A stretch of DNA of 64,000 nt from Lineus longissimus (GCF_910592395.1 NC_088317.1:1798001-1862000); one strand, 5' to 3'. Shown: positions 38,771-50,856, counted from the first letter of the stretch. Made by a program: numbers and translations. Notes: generated by a model not told the origin, from the letters alone.

Positions 38771-38778
38771 TATAAATA
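38771..38778 (+). promoter_or_regulatory. TATA box of the U2-like gene
   Basis: TATAAATA begins exactly 30 bp before the first base of the U2-like transcript (38,801), the spacing expected for a TATA element. A proximal sequence element would lie around 38,740-38,755, but no species-specific consensus is available to recognise it. Confidence 0.5.
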
Positions 38779-38800
38779 GGAGAGAAATCTTCATCACGGC

Positions 38801-38968
38801 ATCGCTTCTCGGCCTATTGGCTAAGATCAAGTGATAGTATCTGTTCTTGTCAGCTTAATATCTGATACTCTCGATATTGGCTGATTTTTGGGACTCGGTA
38901 GAGACGGAGAGCTTGCTCCCACTTTGCCACGGGTTGTCCTGGTATTGCACTACATCCAGGTTCAGCCC
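38801..38968 (+). ncRNA. U2 spliceosomal snRNA-like gene (variant or pseudogene)
   Basis: The first 20 bases, ATCGCTTCTCGGCCTATTGG, match the invariant U2 5' end with one change. Stem-loop IIa (gttcttgtcagcttaatatctgata), the Sm site (gatttttggg), loop III (gagcttgctcc) and loop IV (cctggtattgcactacatccagg) follow in canonical order. U2 pairs with intron branch points in spliceosomes. Two oddities appear. An extra A interrupts the branch-pairing region (aagtgAtagtatc where U2 has aagtgtagtatc), and most of stem-loop IIb is missing, giving about 168 nt instead of about 188. It may be a pseudogene or divergent copy. The TATA box at -30 and a possible 3'-box-like 'aatataaagaaagacagaac' just downstream argue that promoter and end signals survive. 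Confidence 0.75.
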
Positions 38969-39979
38969 ATCGTAATATAAAGAAAGACAGAACTCCCCTA
39001 GCCAGTGGGGAGAGGATATCCTTAGGGGACATCCTCAGGGGACATCCTGGTCGGTCTAGTTAGATTCGGCTGGGTGCCCCATCGGACAGGCAAGGCCGCA
39101 AGCCGGTTGACAAACATTTGCAGTTCAAGGTGTGTGGGTCCAAATGGTACATGAAGTACATATCCCTGCCATCTGGCTACGATTTTCTCCTCTTAAGACA
39201 ACCAATTTGGGATAAACGAACATCAATCAAACACTGACGGATCTCCCTCGGCACAACATTGTGATCACAGCTGGGATCGTATTATGGGCTCGGCTCACCA
39301 AGAGTAGGATATCATCAACTGAACCTCTCTAATATTGAATTCAACGAGACAGATTATACATCTTGGAGGAGACACACAGTAAAGTTTGGAGTCTTTCGTA
39401 TGAAATGAAATTAAAATTTGAAACTTCATGACTTGGTCCATCCAATCTTTTTTTATTTCGTAACGGAGTAAAGTTTGTGGCTGTTGCCCCAAATAAATGC
39501 GCTTAATTATAACAAACTAATCAGGAGCAACATTTCAAATTTAACTTCAAGCTAGCTGAATAAGTTTCTAGTTTGTGAGAACTGCCACATTCTTTAGCTA
39601 AATTTTACACAGATAGCATAAAATGGCGAATCTGTCATTGCGATGTGTGCTTGCGTCCACTATGCGATAAAGATATGACTGGGTACATCCAGGCCAACCT
39701 GCGTCGTTCGTCCGATGGTAAGCCAAAATGGATAGAGTTGCGATCCTTATATTTAGTTATACTAGCATATCTGCATCAGGAAATGAAATCTCGTCACTAG
39801 ATTGGTGACGGCGGGAAATGCCACACCCAATCGCAACTCGGTCGCCGCCCAAATCGCAACAGTGGATTCGCCACTTAGAGGTGACAGAGTTTGCTTCGCC
39901 GAGCATAAGGATGATGTTGATGATTACATTATAAAATATGGTATTTTCTACGGTGTTTAGTGCTGAATGGTCTGGCCGC
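38969..39979. other. 3' flank of the membrane-protein gene; no other gene
   Basis: This stretch lies downstream of the minus-strand gene that stops at 39,980. TTTATT at 39,453-39,458 reads AATAAA on the minus strand about 520 bp past the stop and is a candidate polyadenylation signal. Nothing else is recognised. Confidence 0.4.
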
Positions 39980-41188
39980 TCATGCTGGCCAAGAGCTTTC
40001 GCTGCTGTCTGCATTGATATGAATGTTCTTATTCAGATTTGATCCGTCTTCGTCATACTCGGCGCGGCGACTGAATGTTCTCCCGATTGAAAGCGTGCTG
40101 TATCGCCGCGCCATGTCTCCGGCTGCCATCAGTCCGGATTTCATAGGAATCACCTCGTTTTCGTCCTCCGGCTCACACCTTTTGCAACCGAACCAAATTA
40201 TCAAGTTCACAATTATACCAAACGCGAGCGGTCCGGCAAAAAATGCAACTAAATACACATTATCTCTCGGGATACATTTCGTTTCGATTGTCTCAAAGTG
40301 ATTGTTCTCCATAACGGGGACGTGCAGCAAAACTGTCTCGTTGGACATAAAACGGAAGTCAAAAGTACAATCCAGACCCGTGCAGGCGTTCGCAGCTGAA
40401 GTGACGTTGTACACTGTCCTCAGGACCTCAAATCGGATGAAAATAGAAGCTGGAGATGGGTCGTTGAATTTCGTCTTCGCGAATGCCACATAGTAAATAT
40501 CTGTTTCGTCCATCGATGTGTTGTACTGAAAGTCTCTATCAATCGTTCTGAAGTCGTCGAAGCAGTTGCCGCCTTTACAAATGTAATTGTTCCTCCAAGT
40601 TGTGAAATTGTCATGCCCTTTGATTTTGAAGAAGGTCACTTGTGATGTTGTATTCATTGCGAAGGATACGGATGATCCGGGAAAGACATAGAACGGATAG
40701 GCCTGAAAGTCCCCGGCGTTAACTTCATCGGCCCGATCAAACGAATATCCTAGTTTCTTGTCCTCTATTGAAGGCTGTCCATCAAACAGGTAGGAAGTTA
40801 TCTCATGATTCGCCGCCTTGATTTGAACGCCTTTGCACATGAATGTCGACAGCCCCTGCGTCGCGAAGCGCTGTTCGCGCCCCGCGCCGATAATGGCTAC
40901 GGGGGTGTACACATCAAACGCAAGGACCATTCCGATGACGATGCTGGCCATGACGAGCCAGAACCATAAGATGAGCACCCTTGTGACCCGTTTCATATTC
41001 AGGATGCACAGCAAGGGTCCGACGATCAAGAAGAAGAACACACACAGGATGACGGCGAGGACGACCAGAGTAAAGAGGCAGCAGTCGCGGCAGGATTGGT
41101 CCTTCTTGGTCCAGACGACACTGGTTGAACGGTCGTCCAGTCTTTCCTCGTCTGCTTGGTTATCGATGGCGCTTTCGTAGCGAGCCAT
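39980..41188 (-). CDS. Three-pass membrane glycoprotein, family unassigned (402 aa)
   Basis: A 402-residue single-exon reading frame starts at ATG 41,188 in good context (agcaccATGG). The ATG sits 18 nt after a strong minus-strand splice acceptor, cttctttcttccag|GAAGAC, so upstream exon(s) exist. The protein has a cytosolic acidic N-terminus (1-30), a Cys-containing first membrane segment (about 37-62) and a second one (about 68-91). An extracellular or lumenal domain follows (about 92-310) with N-glycosylation sequons near 179, 194, 223, 261 and 283 and cysteines at 118, 204, 209, 269, 274 and 305. A third membrane segment (about 311-334) leads to a 65-residue Ser/Glu-rich tail beginning CKRCEPED. 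I do not recognise the family with confidence. The arrangement of paired N-terminal helices, a beta-rich ectodomain and a late helix is loosely like the membrane part of APD-type E3 ligases, but there is no RING domain here. It is likely a surface or endomembrane protein. Confidence 0.85.
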   Translation of the reverse strand: MARYESAIDNQADEERLDDRSTSVVWTKKDQSCRDCCLFTLVVLAVILCVFFFLIVGPLLCILNMKRVTRVLILWFWLVMASIVIGMVLAFDVYTPVAIIGAGREQRFATQGLSTFMCKGVQIKAANHEITSYLFDGQPSIEDKKLGYSFDRADEVNAGDFQAYPFYVFPGSSVSFAMNTTSQVTFFKIKGHDNFTTWRNNYICKGGNCFDDFRTIDRDFQYNTSMDETDIYYVAFAKTKFNDPSPASIFIRFEVLRTVYNVTSAANACTGLDCTFDFRFMSNETVLLHVPVMENNHFETIETKCIPRDNVYLVAFFAGPLAFGIIVNLIIWFGCKRCEPEDENEVIPMKSGLMAAGDMARRYSTLSIGRTFSRRAEYDEDGSNLNKNIHINADSSESSWPA

Positions 41189-41206
41189 GGTGCTTGAGGC
41201 GTCTTC

Positions 41207-41592
41207 CTGGAAGAAAGAAGTTGGGACAGGATTAGACGTTAAACTATGGAGGAATCTGACGCATCGAGTATGTAAATATTTAACATGGTTTCGCTCAACA
41301 CATGGCTTGTTTCTCCAACAATTTGAAGGGGATAGAGGAGGAGAGATAGAGACGGAGGAGAAGAAGAAGGAGACAGAGGCGGAGACGCAACAGGAGAAGA
41401 AGAAGGACACGGAGAGTGTAGACAGAGATGGACAAGATGATGAGTCGAAGAAGACGCAACGAAGACAGATAAGAAAAGGTAGACGAACATAAACGGAGGT
41501 GACGGAGAGAAGTCGGAGCAAGAAAAGAAGACATTGAAGGAAGTGATTGTACTGTACTGTGCTACATGTATACAAAAGACGACAAAGGTTAC
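41207..41592 (-). other. Probable 5' intron of the membrane-protein gene
   Basis: On the minus strand this interval begins with GTAACC after a 25-codon open leader and ends with cttctttcttccag. It contains a long purine-rich run on the plus strand (41,333-41,440, 'gaggagaagaagaaggag' style), which is polypyrimidine on the transcribed strand. The open frames crossing it on either strand are low-complexity artefacts. Confidence 0.5.
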
Positions 41593-41667
41593 CTCATATT
41601 TACTTGGAGTAGAGTGGAAGAGTTTGGACCGAATACAAAACTTGGTTGTCTCATCGGCGTCATCCAT
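41593..41667 (-). CDS. Possible in-frame upstream exon of the membrane-protein gene
   Basis: ATG at 41,667 (gagaaATGG) opens 25 codons, starting MDDADETTKF and ending at TATGAG|gtaacc. Splicing to the acceptor at 41,206 keeps the frame and adds 31 residues (25 from this exon plus EDASST) ahead of the internal Met, giving 433 residues. The donor is weak (gtaacc rather than gtaagt), so this may be a 5' UTR exon or may not be used. Confidence 0.4.
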
Positions 41668-42761
41668 TTCTCATCGTATAAATTGATATCCAGATGTCCC
41701 TAGCTGGATTTTCTTGCACATAGCAAACTTGAGGACCCCAGTTCGTTCCCATATGCATGTACTGGTATACTTTTCAGGAAACGCATGATTGCTCCATGAA
41801 TGAACTTATTTGCAATGATTGCTTTTGTCCTCATCCAACAGTCTGATCCGAAATGAGCATGACCATGAATTATTCTTCACCGGTTCAAAAGGACAGTGAC
41901 ATTTACTTCTGAAGTCAAGGCCGCAATGAATGGATAGATCGCATAGTGGCCGTGAGAGATCCGTGGGGTGCTGTTGGTAACAGGGGCGTTACCTCAGTCG
42001 CAACCATTGGGCGACAAGGCCTCTGGCACCCTTGCCTTTAGACTGCAACACTAATTTCGGCTCTCCTACCTTCAACAGCAACTGAATCCTCAGACAAAAC
42101 GTATATCAAACAGACGAGTTGCGAAGTAGCAAGACAGACGCCTTCATTATGACGTGAGAGGAAACTTAGTAGGCCCAGGTCGTCAATCGATGAATCAGTC
42201 AATAAAAATGCGAACAGTTTGATTTTCTTAGATATATCATTCTGATAGTGATTATTGATTATGGAGTTACATGAAGAGATTTGTGTTCAAGGCCAAGAAT
42301 ACAAGTGTTATCGTATTGGAAGGTTGTTCAATATCAGACACGACTTAGACATTGATAACAACATCTAAATAGGTAATAGAGGCACAACTATAGTAATTCC
42401 GTGTCCGACCCCGGTCAGCTATTTGATGAGATGCCAGTTGCAAGTGGATGTCCGCAGAAAGATCAGCTGGAGACACTTTTGCCTTGGGTAGGACTGGTTG
42501 TGACAATGTCATCAGATACGTCATTATTTCTTGGTTGTTAGCTTGTTCACTTGCCAGCTCTTGATACCATTACCATGGTTAATATGTCACACTGTCCCAA
42601 TAACCGCCAGGCTGTGATTATTAGGACAATGGCCAGATAGATATACATCGGTCAGAGTGTGTGATAGTGTGTCCTCATAAAGGTCACATCGAGGTACCAC
42701 CATTCAGGTTGCGACATTGTGGCCCATTCCTGTTATATATTTCAGTCCAAGTTTTTGGGTT

Positions 42762-42876
42762 GGAGCAGCCAGGACTGATTCGGCCTGGCTGTGACCGTCT
42801 CATCTCTCTCATCATGTTGTCAACACGGTGGAGCAGCCAGGACTGATTCGGCCTGGCTGTGACCGTCTCATCTCAT
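42762..42876. repeat. 68-bp tandem duplication (partial second copy)
   Basis: The phrase 'ggagcagccaggactgattc...ggctgtgaccgtctcatct' occurs at 42,762 and again at 42,830 with virtually no divergence, indicating a recent duplication. Confidence 0.9.
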
Positions 42877-44116
42877 CTCCAAATCTCACCTCACCGTGGA
42901 CCTCGGTTATCTTGGCCCATCACACTTGTTCCCAAAGTATTGTCTCACTGCTTAAGGGATTTTGGTCATATTTTCCCTAAACAGCTTCTCTTCATTGGGT
43001 TGCTGCTCTAAGGGTTCCAGCCCTTGATGGCTCGCAGGGTCGCTCCTAGCTCTGTTCACCATCCCAATATTGCCAATTGGGCCGGACAATCAGGGAAAAC
43101 CCCAAATATTATACATTTCTTCCTGGATAATTCTTACAGTGACCATTCTCCCATGAAAGACAGTTGGTTACGCTACCCAAAAAGCAAAAAAAACCCCGAG
43201 GGTCAACCATTGAACTTTTGAGATATGTTGAATTTTGTACAAATCAGCGAAAAACGCAACAACTGGCACTGCCACTGGACAGCATTTCAACACGGGGCCG
43301 ACGCACATCACAAGTTCAGTGTACACATACGTTAGCAACAACAGTAAAATGCGTAGTTTCTTGTTAGCCACCTATTGAGTAGCGCTACAGTATTTAAAAA
43401 CTCCATAAAACATGTATTTGCCAAAATAACTGCTAAATCAACACTATGAGGACCAAGAAATTAATTATTTTATAGGAATTACGGTTATGAATTACGGCGC
43501 ATGAATACAAAAAATCTCTCTAATGAGACCGTTTCGCAAAATACTTGACTGCCATCTATTTAATAGATTGTAAACTATTTTATTTCTCATTCTCGCGCAC
43601 TTGTTCATTGAATGTACATATAATGTACACGCCATGTACACGGAAAGGATACCTGAAGTTGAGGTCGAAAAATATTTAAAGTGCCAGTTATCCGCTGGGG
43701 GCGTGCATATTTGTTGTCTTTCGTCAGCTGATTTTCGTGTGATAAATGTCCGTTTTTGAGCCATAAAATCTTGAAACTTCGAATTGCAGTTGTCAATCAG
43801 ATTGGTGGAGTCGATTGTCATGTAAGTCAGTTTACTTTCTACTAAGTTTGACTGGAATATTTGTAGACATTGAGGAGAAATGTGTCTTCAAAAGCTTGGC
43901 CATTGTTCATTTGTTTCAGTGTCACTGCCAGCATGCAGTCATGACACACCTCCGGAGCTCCTTGGCTCAGCTCTCTTCATTTGCACTGCATCAGCTTATG
44001 CACTCCCAGTATGCATGCATTGTGCAACAGAAACAATAGTCATGGGGGATATTTTTTTACAGGTGCTTGCACAACTGTTTGAATGATTAGACCATTCAGC
44101 TGATCACAAAGTTTGT

Positions 44117-44137
44117 GGGGGGGGGGGGGGGGGGGGG
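44117..44137. repeat. Poly-G tract (21 G)
   Basis: An uninterrupted guanine homopolymer. Length is unreliable in most sequencing chemistries. Confidence 0.9.
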
Positions 44138-45935
44138 TGACGCTGACCATGCGACAAACTGTTTCACCTGGAGGATCACAGTGGTTTAGGCTAAGGTGTA
44201 TTCCATATTGCATTGTCCGAGAACTCCCAACTTCAATATCGCCAATGATATTTATAACCAGGTCATGGTAGATGTCACTCTCGTTATCGCCCACCTTCTA
44301 AACAAAGACGAACATGGGCCCAAACAAATCAAATGCATGAACTCGGAACACGTTAGAAAGCCTCGGCAAACTTCAGACAATGTCACGGTGGCCCTTTGTT
44401 CCTGGTGAAATGCATGACTCCAGGTCAGCGCCCAAACTGCTTCGAAAAGGTCATTGCAGAATGTCATCATGAATGATGCAATCATTGCGGTTTGTTGAGA
44501 TGAAGTCGAGTCATTACAGTACCTACCAGTATGCGATAATCACCACGTTTTCACTGGGAACCATTCATTCAAAGAATTTGCGAAATTTGTTTTCGACTTT
44601 GCATTGGATTTGGAATGATCACAAGTCTTCGATTTTACGTGTGAAGGACTAGAGGTATATGATAACCTGCAACATTGCAAAAGAAAGAGAAGAAAGCCTG
44701 TTGAGGGATTGAAAAGAGCCTGGGTCTCAAATGTAAACTTTCTGAAATTTTTTGAAAGGTGCATTCATGATGAGGTGAGAAGGTTTAGATGTTTTTGCAA
44801 CTGCCTTGGTACAACATGTATGTCTCTGTTCGTAGATCAATTCTTATTCATTCATAAAGAATTAGAACAAGGGATAAAAGTGCATTTATATTGTATCATA
44901 GAAGTAGGATATGATTTGAATCATCAAGTGCATTGTTTGGAGTTGTGGAGCATGGAAAAGTTTTGTGGTCAGTAGGTCACGAGGGTGTGGGTCAATGTAC
45001 AGAATAATTCGTCATGAAATTTGAAGTGCTGAGGTGGAACAAAAGATTAGTTATTTGATTGTGTCACTGCAGGATTCAATGTACACTGTGAGGCATGACA
45101 ATCAGCCCATGTGTCCACATGCCCGTCCTGATCTGAGTAGAATTGCCAGTATTGACATACTACTTCCATTATCTTTCCCTGGTGCCGTCGGGGACTTCCC
45201 AGTTGTTTTTTTGTACGTTCATTTCTATTTGTTCTGTTGGGAGTGTGAGACATAAAAATGTGCTTAAACTTTAAAGGACAGGACTTGACTGAGACAGTTG
45301 CAACAAGACAACAACTCTATTGCCAATAGTATAATAAAACAGTTGCCAATGGTATAATTAAACAGTACCAGGTATTCTATGCTGCTACCAGCAGTGTTAT
45401 GATCATTATCGTTATCATTCCAAGCTTAAAAGTTATGTTCTCGGATATTAGAACAGCCAGTAACAGGTAGTTTGCGGAGGAGGCGATGTAAAAAATCTTG
45501 TACCTATGTGATGATGACTTCAAAGGCCAAGCTGGCTTCTATTGCTTAGATGGGTCTGATCACGAAACTGGTACAGTTTACACCTACCTAACTTCAACCA
45601 TAGATAAATATTTCCTTTGTCCAGTTAATTTTGATATCCCATGCATAATAACCTTTGGGGTAGATCAGAGAGATAATATCATCAAAAAAAAATTCATAAT
45701 GATTGACAAATTTTTTTACAGAAAATGTGTCCATTCGGAATTGACACTATTTTCACACATGCTTTTGTGACATGTGAAAGACATGTTCTTTATTTTATAC
45801 TGCCGAGCCTTCTCTTGGCCGTTAAACCATCGTTTTAAAGTGTCAAATGGAGCGCAAATGCATGCACAGTAAACCCTGAAAGTTGCCTTTAGATTGCATA
45901 TTGTGTCAATAAACACCGAGTGAAACGAGAGATCG

Positions 45936-46760
45936 ATGCAGTACGTAACTTTTCCTGTCCAAATTAGTTACGAACTGACTATACTGCCGTGTATAACAGA
46001 ACGCAGTATGCAGGGAAAGCCTGTATGTCGCAAATTGGCGTCGGCCAAGTAGTGTTTATTTCCACTGGTTTGTAAGAATTATCAAGGATTATCAAAAATT
46101 ATGGAGAGATAACATCGTCTCAGATTTTTTTCCTGTCCATTTTCCAGTTACGTACGTCTTTTTATTTCTTTATCAAATTATTGAAATCCCACTCATTTTT
46201 ACGACATCGCGGGGACGAGATTGCAGATCGAGACGATTTACGGCTTGTTGACATTGAGAGGAAAGATGGAAGACAAGCAGGACGGAGGCGAGTGTTTTGA
46301 AAATTTGCAGTCCATTTTTTGGAAATGTTACGAACTGAAACGGCAAATTTGTCATGTTACGAACATTTTTCAATAGCAGGAAAGGTGGTCCTTCTGTAGA
46401 ATAAAATTGTGTCATGAATTTTTGGCAGGAATGCCTGAATTTAGCGATCATTGCCATCGCAGCGTGACACTGCTCAATGCACTGTGTGGTGAAAGATCGT
46501 CAGTACGTAATAAGGACAGCTAGTTCTTCACGACTTCTTACCATTTATTCGTCATTTCTGTGCGAATTTCGAACATATTTCCCTTCAGTTGAATGCAATT
46601 TCAATTATGACAATGAAACCTTTAAAAATTAGGCGATTTTTCTGTGGAAAATTGACTATCCTCGTAAGTGTGTGTCTATGAGGCCTACTTAATGATGTAT
46701 GTAACTAGGACAACCCTGGTTCTGTGTCCCAGTTACCAACAGATGGAATTTGCTGTTTTC
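45936..46760. repeat. Upstream array of a GTAAC/GGACA motif (possible transposase sites)
   Basis: A short motif recurs. At 45,939 it reads cagtacgtaact...cctgtcc followed by ttagttacgaactg. At 46,132 it reads cctgtccattttccagttacgtacg. At 46,324 and 46,353 it reads tgttacgaac. At 46,502 it reads cagtacgtaataaggacag. At 46,696 it reads gtatgtaactaggaca followed by gtgtcccagttacc. It is related to TGTCCATGTTACATACTG downstream of the transposase-like gene (53,936-54,446), where it is in mirror orientation. Several upstream sites are inverted pairs. The role as transposase binding sites is inference. Confidence 0.6.
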
Positions 46761-46863
46761 TGTCCATCTCCCAGCATAATTGGCTGGTATTAATTTTCTA
46801 TGACTGCCTTGATCTTCACAAGTCCAATTGCTAATGTTTGCTAGAATTTTCGTCTATTAGCTG

Positions 46864-47710
46864 ATGATTTGTATCATTCGCAGTGCAGTATGTAACTGGA
46901 CATGGAAATTATCATGTCCTCGTTACCAACTGTTCATTCATGAAAATCAAGACACTTTTTCAATGATTTGAGGTACAATAAGAAGCTGTAGACTGTTTAT
47001 TTTACATGTCAAGTAATACAATCAATAAATGAATGAGAAATAAACACAACGTTCTATGATTTGTATCATTCGCAGTGCAGTATGTAACTGGACATGAAAA
47101 TTATCATGTCCTCGTTACCAACTGTTCATTCATGAAAATCAAGACACTTTTTCAATGATTTGAGGTACAATAAGAAGCTGTAGACTGTTTATTTTACATG
47201 TCAAGTAATACAATCAATAAATGAATGAGAAATAAACACAACGTTCTATGATTTGTATCATTCGCAGTGCAGTATGTAACTGGACATGGAAATTATCATG
47301 TCCTCGTTACCAACTGTTCATTCATGAAAATCAAGACACTTTTTCAATGATTTGAGGTACAATAAGAAGCTGTAGACAGTTTATTTTACATGTCAAGTAA
47401 TACAATCAATAAATGAATGAGAAATAAACACCAAGTTTTATGATTTGTATCATTCGTAGTGCAGTATGCAACGGGACATGGAAATCATCATGTCCTCGTT
47501 ACCAACTGTTCATTCATGAAAATCAAGGCACTTTTTCAATGATTTGAGGTACAATAAGAGGCTGTAGGTTTATTTTACATGTCAAGTTATACAAATCAAT
47601 CAATAAATCAGAAATCAAATACAAAGTTCTATGATTTGTATCATTCGCAGTGCAGTATGTAACGGGACATAGAAATTATCATGTCCTCGTTACCAACTGT
47701 TCATTCATGA
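46864..47710. repeat. 192-bp tandem repeat, 4.4 copies, carrying motif hairpins
   Basis: Units start 'atgatttgtatcattcgcag' at 46,864, 47,056, 47,248, 47,440 and 47,631. The first three are almost identical; the fourth and fifth are more diverged. Each has 'gtaactggacatgg' and 'catgtcctcgttacc' facing each other over an AT spacer, i.e. a hairpin of two copies of the motif found throughout the flanks of the adjacent gene. Each also has several AATAAA-like hexamers. The array ends about 50 bp before the putative first splice acceptor of the gene. Confidence 0.95.
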
Positions 47711-47764
47711 GATAAGACTTTGCATAGTCCTTGCTTTAATCCATGGTATCTGTTCATTTCAGGT

Positions 47765-50700
47765 ATGCCGGGGCCTGATGTTGTCATGGTGAGGCGGTCA
47801 TCCAGAGTTCTAAAGCGGAAGGCTGAGGAGGACTTGGAGCCAGATCTGAAACTCGTTGATGTTGAACCTGAAAGTAGATGGAAGAAATTATGTAGAATTA
47901 AAGAAGAAAAGGGACTGCTTGAATCGTTCCGTAAGGATGAGTCTACACGGCTTATACTCCATCGAATATCATTATCGGATGAGCAAAGGAAACAGTACAA
48001 CGCCAAGGCGGCTGAACGGATGCGGCGTTACAGAGAGCGCAAAAAAGAAAACATCAATCCCCAGAAACGCATGACCAGGGCTGAAATTCAGTCTTCAGAG
48101 GAAAAGAAAACGAAGCAGAGGGAGTATTGGCGTTTGAAGAAACAAGAGTACCGCGCGAGTTTGACGGGACAAGCAAAGCGTCGCAGGAGAGAGAAGGAAA
48201 GGGCACAAAGAGAACCAGAGCAGGGTGAAGTAGTATCGTCTCATGTATCGCCTGATGAAGAATCTGATGAAGATTTTCAGACTGACTGTGCTAGGAGAAA
48301 AGCAATCTCCCGCGTAAAGCAGTGTATGCCAAAGACGCCGAAGAAATGGATAAAAGTGATTGGTGGGTTAGTTAGAAAGATGAGCCCAAGGAAGCAAAAG
48401 CATGCTGAAAATCATGGTTTTGTAAATAATCCAGACAACACAGTCCATGCAGAAATTGGGATCAATATTTCCAAAGAGGTTGATAAATTAAAGAAGAAAC
48501 GGGATCGAAAGTCACTTGCTGTTAGGCGGAGATTAGTGCTTGCTATGCCAAGAAGGGCAAACAGTGTGAAGTGGTCCAAGCTTGTAAATAGGCAGAGCGA
48601 TATGAGGGATGAGCAGATGAAAACATCAAGGTCCTTGTCAGACAGCTTGAAAGGCACCATCCAGGAGTTTTATGAAGAAAATGCAACAGTCCTGCCTTGC
48701 CAGAAAAGGATAACGAAGAAACTGAAGAAAGCTCGTTCTGGTTTGTCATTCACTACGCACCGGCTTCATCAAAAGTTTGTCAAACAGACTGGAAAGAAAG
48801 TTGGCATTACAAGCTTCAGAAAATTAAGGCCAAAGCATACACTCTGCAGAGATAAAGTGAAATACAATCAATGCCTTTGTGAGCGTTGCCAGAATTGTGA
48901 TCTAAAACTGAAGACCATCAACAGGTTCATAGACCCACAGTTGAAAATTAAGGACCGATACCACATGGCAAAACTGACAGTTTGTGAATATGAGGGAGAT
49001 TATCCAGCTATGGCATGCATCTTGCGCAAATGTTCTCTCTGTGGTGTAAAGAAATTGCGACAATATTTGGAACCAACAAAACCAAGTACGGAAACATGCA
49101 GATGGCAAGTGTGGCAGCAGAAATCGTTTGAGATGGGTGGGAAGCAGACCAAGAGGAAAGCCTTGGCGATGAATGTTGGATCCGTGGAAGAACTGATTGA
49201 CGAGCTGTGTGAAGAAATGGAAAACTTCTCAAGACACTTGTTCTTCGCTTCTTGGCAGCACCAGCAGTTTTTGAAGATCTCAAAAAATCCACCTGAAGGG
49301 TTCTGTGTCCTGGTTGCAGATTACTCGGAGAACTATAGGTGTGACATGCAGGATGAAGTGCAATCCGCCCATTGGAGCTACCAGCAAGCCTCCATATTCC
49401 CTGTAGTCGCATACTACAGATGCCCAGAGCCGGACTGTAAAGAGGTGGTTCAGGAGTCCTTGGTCTTTGTTTCAAATGATCTAAATCATGACGCAAGCGC
49501 TGTGCACAACTTCCTGACAAAAGCCAACCAACACCTTTCTGCCAAAACGATGATCCATCATGAGGTACAGTTTAGCGACGGTTGCAGTGCCCAGTTCAAA
49601 TCCCGGGAACCATTTGCTGACTTGTCCTATGGAAAGCATGACTACGGGTTCTCAGTTGAAAGATCGTTTTTTGGGTCGAATCATGGAAAGGGCCCCAGTG
49701 ATGGTTTAGGCGCGGTAGTAAAACGAGCCACTAGGGATGCAGTGAAATCACGGGAAACCACTGTCCAAGATGCCAAAGACATGTGCAATTACTTGGAACA
49801 AAATCTGACGATTCCTAGCCAGGACATGCAGGATGGTTGCTGCCACAAGCCGCGTACATTTTTCTATGTTGATGCTGAAAACATCCAGAGGAAACGTCCG
49901 TCAAGACACCCAAATACTGGAGTCAAGGGTACAAGGTCGCTTCACTGTGTTAGAGGCATATCGCCAGGACACCTGATGACACGCATGCTCAGCTGCTACT
50001 GTGACAGTTGTATGGAAGGAAAGTATCAGCAATGTGTAAACAAGCAATATGTTCCGGAGTGGCAAGTCTGTTCACTCCGGCTACCCAACATAACTGAAGC
50101 TGCTGTCCATTTCTTCGCAGACATACAAACACAAATGAAGAAAGTGAAAGACTATGGAAAGCTGGTCAACATTTGTACTGTAGCAAAGGAGAAGTTGGGG
50201 GAATTTCCATTAGGCATGTTAGAACTGGGAACAATCTCGAACCTACTCAAACGTGACCAAAAAGCTGAGAGGGATATTCCAAATGACATGGCCCATAGGA
50301 AGAAGGCATTGAATGTGCTAGCTGATGGTAACTGCTTCCCTAGATGCGCAAGTCTGTTGGCCTATGGGAATGAAGATCACCATGTTGAAATGAGGGTGAG
50401 GATTGTCATTGAAATGACAATGAATGAAGACACATACCTGAATGATAACTATCTAGGTGGAGGGTTCAATTCCAAAACTCCCAAGTGCGGCTTAGCAAGT
50501 CTATTTGCCAGTTTCTCAGACATCTACACAGGTCAAGTAATCACTAAGACAGTGATGACTAAAATCTACAGAGATGAAGCCTTGAAGGTAGCAAAGCCAG
50601 GATCCTACTGCGGAATTTGGCAGCTATTCGCTTTGGCCAGTATTCTTCAACGTCCAATATTCTCGGTGTACCCTTGTCACTGTAATAATGAGGGAGTGGT

Positions 50701-50856
50701 TCGCAGAAACCTTCATCGATTGATCATTCCAAGAACACAGGCAGCCGCAGAATGTGCACACATTCTATGGACGAACAACAGGGATGATGTCAGCTATTCC
50801 AACTGGAATCCCAACCACTTTGTGGTTTTAGTTGATGATCACACTTCAACATACAG
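47765..50856 (+). CDS. Exon 1 of the transposase-like gene
   Basis: This exon of 3,092 nt encodes residues 1-1030 and ends in phase 2 at ACATACAG|gtaagt. It carries the basic region, the DDE-like core and the OTU-like domain. The frame is open for more than 3 kb without a stop, which is strong evidence for an intact gene in this AT-rich region. Confidence 0.9.

Larger units (their letters stand above)
41668..45935. other. Intergenic sequence between membrane-protein and transposase loci
   Basis: No gene recognised. ORFs are at most 109 codons and lack domains. It contains a 68-bp duplication (42,762), a poly-G run (44,117), and an AT-rich repeated phrase 'caatagtataataaaacagt'/'caatggtataattaaacagt' at about 45,320-45,365. 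Confidence 0.4.

Noticed and set aside
41187-41492. Plus-strand Glu/Lys-rich ORF (101 codons)
   Set aside because: It is a low-complexity purine tract lying antisense to the probable 5' intron of the membrane-protein gene.
47720-47764. Extending the transposase-like protein to the upstream ATG at 47,720
   Set aside because: A likely splice acceptor (ttcatttcag) lies between it and 47,765, and the extra 15 residues do not resemble the basic N-terminus.
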